From NCBI GenBank assembly GCA_037976565.1, contig CP137672.1, positions 26,500,877 to 26,564,876 on the forward strand: a stretch of DNA of 64,000 nucleotides, given 5' to 3'. Position 1 is the stretch's first letter. Every line of letters begins with the position of its first letter. Of the stretch, positions 61,518 through 64,000 are shown piece after piece. The translations under genes were made by a program, and so were the position numbers. Source of the stretch: Mesocentrotus franciscanus. Its lineage: Eukaryota > Echinodermata > Echinoidea > Camarodonta > Strongylocentrotidae. The notes below the pieces were generated by a model, which saw only the letters and a list, made by a program, of their open reading frames with translations, was not told the origin of the DNA and did no database searches.

Positions 61518-62377
61518 TGTTTTTTTTAGAGCAGAATTTCTAGGAAATTAGAAAGAATAAAATGAATGGACCCTCTCAACAAGGTGTAAGAGTTAAGAGG
61601 CTATACTCATGTTTTCTATAGATATTCTTTATCGTCTAGAACTTAGTTTTCTAGAAGTTAGACTCCAGGAAAGTCTTACATTATTTACATGGAACAAAAT
61701 TTCTAGGAAACTAGAAAGAGTAAAATAGGTTGGACCTTTTCAAGGTGTATTATCTCTTCATGTTTAATAGTTTAGAGCTCTTTATCATCAAGAAGTTAGT
61801 TTTCTGGAAGTTACGGATGTTATCTTTTATTTTCTTCATAATCCTTAAGTGTTAACCCATTGAATGCCAGGTTTGGGAGGTTGTTTTTATACATTCTTGA
61901 TTATTTTCTTTCTGATGCTGAGAACCCTGCTGTTTTTTTAGAGCAGAATTTCTAGGAAATTAGAAAGAATAAAATGAATGGACCCTCTCAACAAGGTGTA
62001 AGAGTTAAGAGGCTATACTCATGTTTTCTATAGATATTCTTTATCTTCTTGAACTCATGTTATCTACAGATATTCTTCATCGTCTAGAACTTAGTTTTCT
62101 AGAAGTTAGACTCCAGGAAAGTCTTACATTATTTACATGGAACAAAATTTCTAGGAAACTAGAAAGAGTAAAATAGGTTGGACCTTTTTAAGGTGTATTA
62201 TCTCTTCATGTTTAATAGTTTAGAGCTCTTTATCATCAAGAAGTTAGTTTTCTGGAAGTTAAGGATGTTATCTTTTATTTTCTTCATAATCCTTAAGTGT
62301 TAACCCATTGAATGCCAGGTTTGGGAGGTTGTTTTTATACATTCTTGATTATTTTCTTTCTGATGCTGAGAACCCTG
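61518..62377. repeat. Recent tandem duplication, 413 and 447 bp
   Basis: Copies 61518-61930 and 61931-62377 are almost identical, beginning TGTTTTTTTAGAGCAGAATT and ending GATGCTGAGAACCCTG. The second has an extra segment of about 35 bp that itself duplicates the ATAGATATTCTT region. Inside each copy two diverged sub-units of about 165 bp can be seen (TTTCTAGGAAATTAGAAAGA versus TTTCTAGGAAACTAGAAAGA). An older, lower-order array therefore underlies the recent duplication. Confidence 0.92.
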
Positions 62378-62465
62378 TTGAAATGTTTTATAGGACTGAA
62401 ATTATCGCTGTACAGCAAAATATTGTCCTTAGCAACAAGGTGTAGTTGGTGAAATTGTAGGCTGA

Positions 62466-62980
62466 CTAACAGCGTGTCCACACACAAAACAATTTATCCC
62501 GAAACTCTATAGCGATACGTCGTATAAAGAATCATCGTATAAATTCCAGGGTGTCCACACACAAGAAACGTCGTATAAAGAATCATCGTATAAATTCCAG
62601 GGTGTCCACACACACAAGAAAGTAATCCCAAAACTCTACAGCGAAATGTCGTATAGGTGCGCAGTTTGCTACTGCGGTCATGAAATGGAAGCGTAAATGA
62701 GAGGTCAGGTCTCCTTTCGCTCGCGATCCGACGTTAAGCCCGCCCAGTTAGACTAGTTCCGTCCACACACAACATTTCCGTGATTAAGCGTGATTAGGCG
62801 TGATTAGTTATTGAGTTCTAGTTCGCGATGCCCAAACCTGCGTTTCGTTATACGACGTTTCGTTATACGACGTATCGTTAGTAAGCGTCCACACACACAA
62901 TTTCATCATATAACTATCGCGAAACGGTATAACTAATCACGCCTAATCACGGAAAATGTTGTGTGTGGACAGGGGGTTAG
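62466..62980. mobile_element. GTCCACACACA TIR element with internal repeats
   Basis: The left end CTAACAGCGTGTCCACACAC and the inverted right end CTAACCCCCTGTCCACACAC define a 515-bp element. GTCCACACACA recurs internally at 62552, 62603, 62761 and 62887. CGTATAAAGAATCATCGTAT plus AAATTCCAGG occurs twice in tandem (about 62520 and 62571). TTTCGTTATACGACG is repeated near 62845 and 62860. GATTAGGCGTGATTAG near 62790 is matched by inverted CTAATCACGCCTAATCAC near 62935. There is no coding capacity. No target duplication was found. Confidence 0.82.
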
Positions 62981-63543
62981 TAATAGTGTATATAATTGTG
63001 TGCTTGCTTGATAGATTTCCTCATTCCTGAGTTAAATTGACCATGAAATTGCCACAAGGCCGTGTGAATTCAAACAATGGTGTGGGCAGGAAATTTATTT
63101 GTAGGCTGATAATAGAACCAAAGCTCTTTAAAATGTCATATTTCATTTGATCATAATATTTGTTATACAGTATGTTTGATCAGTGGGTGTAATTTGTTCT
63201 CACATACAGTAAACACTCTGTTTTCTATCTATAAGAGATTGCATGTATGTCTGTTCTGGTAGAATAGAATATCAAGTAAATAGTTCACATATGTATATTG
63301 TTGGGTATACATGTATGTGCAGATGGTATTCCATTAGAAAAAATAGAGCAAATACTTGTTTTAACCTGAAAGTAGTATAGAGTTAGTTGGGATGAATGAG
63401 ATATTCAGTTATTCATGTTGGAAGAGGATCCTGTTTGCTTGGGGTAAATATAAGGAGGCGCCATTTGTTCGTTTTTTAATTTTATTAAAAAATAAAAATA
63501 AAAAAAATCACTTGTAATGTTGTACCCAAAACATATTGCACTA

Positions 63544-63927
63544 TTAAAGGGATCGTTTAACAGTGTTAAATCTGAGATACACGGCCCTACATGTTATTAG
63601 TGTCTGTGATATGGTGTAATAATGAAGCCCTAAAAAAATTGCGCTTCAAAATGATCAAGAAGTGCCTCAAAAAAGTAAAAATCTTTGATTGACCGGTTTT
63701 ACCATACTCGTTTTCCCTAATAGACTATAGTGTTATGAAAACCATCAGGCGAATGGTTTTCAAAATTTGTAATTCAATCATAAATATCTTGATAATCAGA
63801 CAGGCGATCAGCTTGTAAAAGTCATGGGGTTCCTGACTGACCTAAAGGTTTATGATTATCATTGCATCATGAGCTAAATCCAGAATTTTGTTTCAGAATC
63901 TGAGACAAAGTTACCGGATCCCTTTAA
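63544..63927. mobile_element. TTAA-bounded TIR element, 384 bp
   Basis: The left end TTAAAGGGATCGTTTAACAG and the inverted right end TTAAAGGGATCCGGTAACTT match at their first 11 positions and again at TAAC. An AATCTGAGA block is shared in inverted orientation just inside. A truncated relative of the left end lies at 23279. It has no coding capacity. A SINE follows directly at 63928. Confidence 0.85.
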
Positions 63928-64000
63928 GAGGATGCATAGTGGCTCAGTTGTATAGCAATGGTCTTTTAACTGGGATGTCCTAGGTTCAAATTGAAGTCAG
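63928..64000 (+). mobile_element. tRNA-derived SINE head, cut by window end
   Basis: Plus-strand sequence with an A-box-like TAGTGGCTCAGTTGTATAGC (63937-63956) and a B-box-like GGTTCAAATT (63982-63991). It starts one base after the TTAA of the preceding element. The head resembles those of the four minus-strand copies, but the body is outside the window. A tRNA pseudogene cannot be excluded. Confidence 0.65.

Overview
The window looks like metazoan nuclear DNA, most probably from an echinoderm such as a sea urchin. This rests on three things: a eukaryotic split gene with consensus splice sites, very dense CT/GA/ATC/TTC microsatellites, and a mosaic of short non-autonomous transposons, tRNA-derived SINEs and tandem arrays in A+T-rich sequence. 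The species assignment is inference; no rRNA, mitochondrial or other diagnostic gene is present. There are no operons, CRISPR arrays or bacterial features.

One gene is convincing: the 5' part of an arylsulfatase A-like gene on the + strand. Exon 1 (33758-33993) encodes a signal peptide, the metal-binding Asp-Asp motif and the first half of the sulfatase active-site signature. It is joined in frame across an 11.2-kb intron to exon 2 (45213-45430), which completes the signature and supplies the second sulfatase motif with its Lys and His. The remaining exons (about two thirds of a typical enzyme) lie beyond position 64000 or were not recognised.

Layout: 1-33757 is gene-poor 5' flank holding MITEs, SINEs, tandem arrays and long simple repeats. 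33758-45430 is exon 1, intron 1 and exon 2; intron 1 contains a 427-bp foldback, a SINE, a TTCAGAC-type element and a 968-bp hAT-like element with a perfect 8-bp target duplication. 45431-64000 is the 5' part of intron 2, rich in terminal-inverted-repeat elements and tandem arrays, especially from 53 kb onward.

The most interesting content is the set of small mobile-element families, several with more than one copy here. They are a 285-293 bp foldback MITE (two copies), elements with TTAA-bounded ends (four complete, two partial), an 80-90 bp near-palindromic hairpin (three copies, all inside the gene), a tRNA-derived SINE (five copies), and three elements whose terminal motifs are reiterated internally. 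An over-represented palindromic octamer (TACATGTA) is a further unexplained signal. No transposase, reverse transcriptase or other element-encoded protein was recognised, so all mobile elements here appear non-autonomous.
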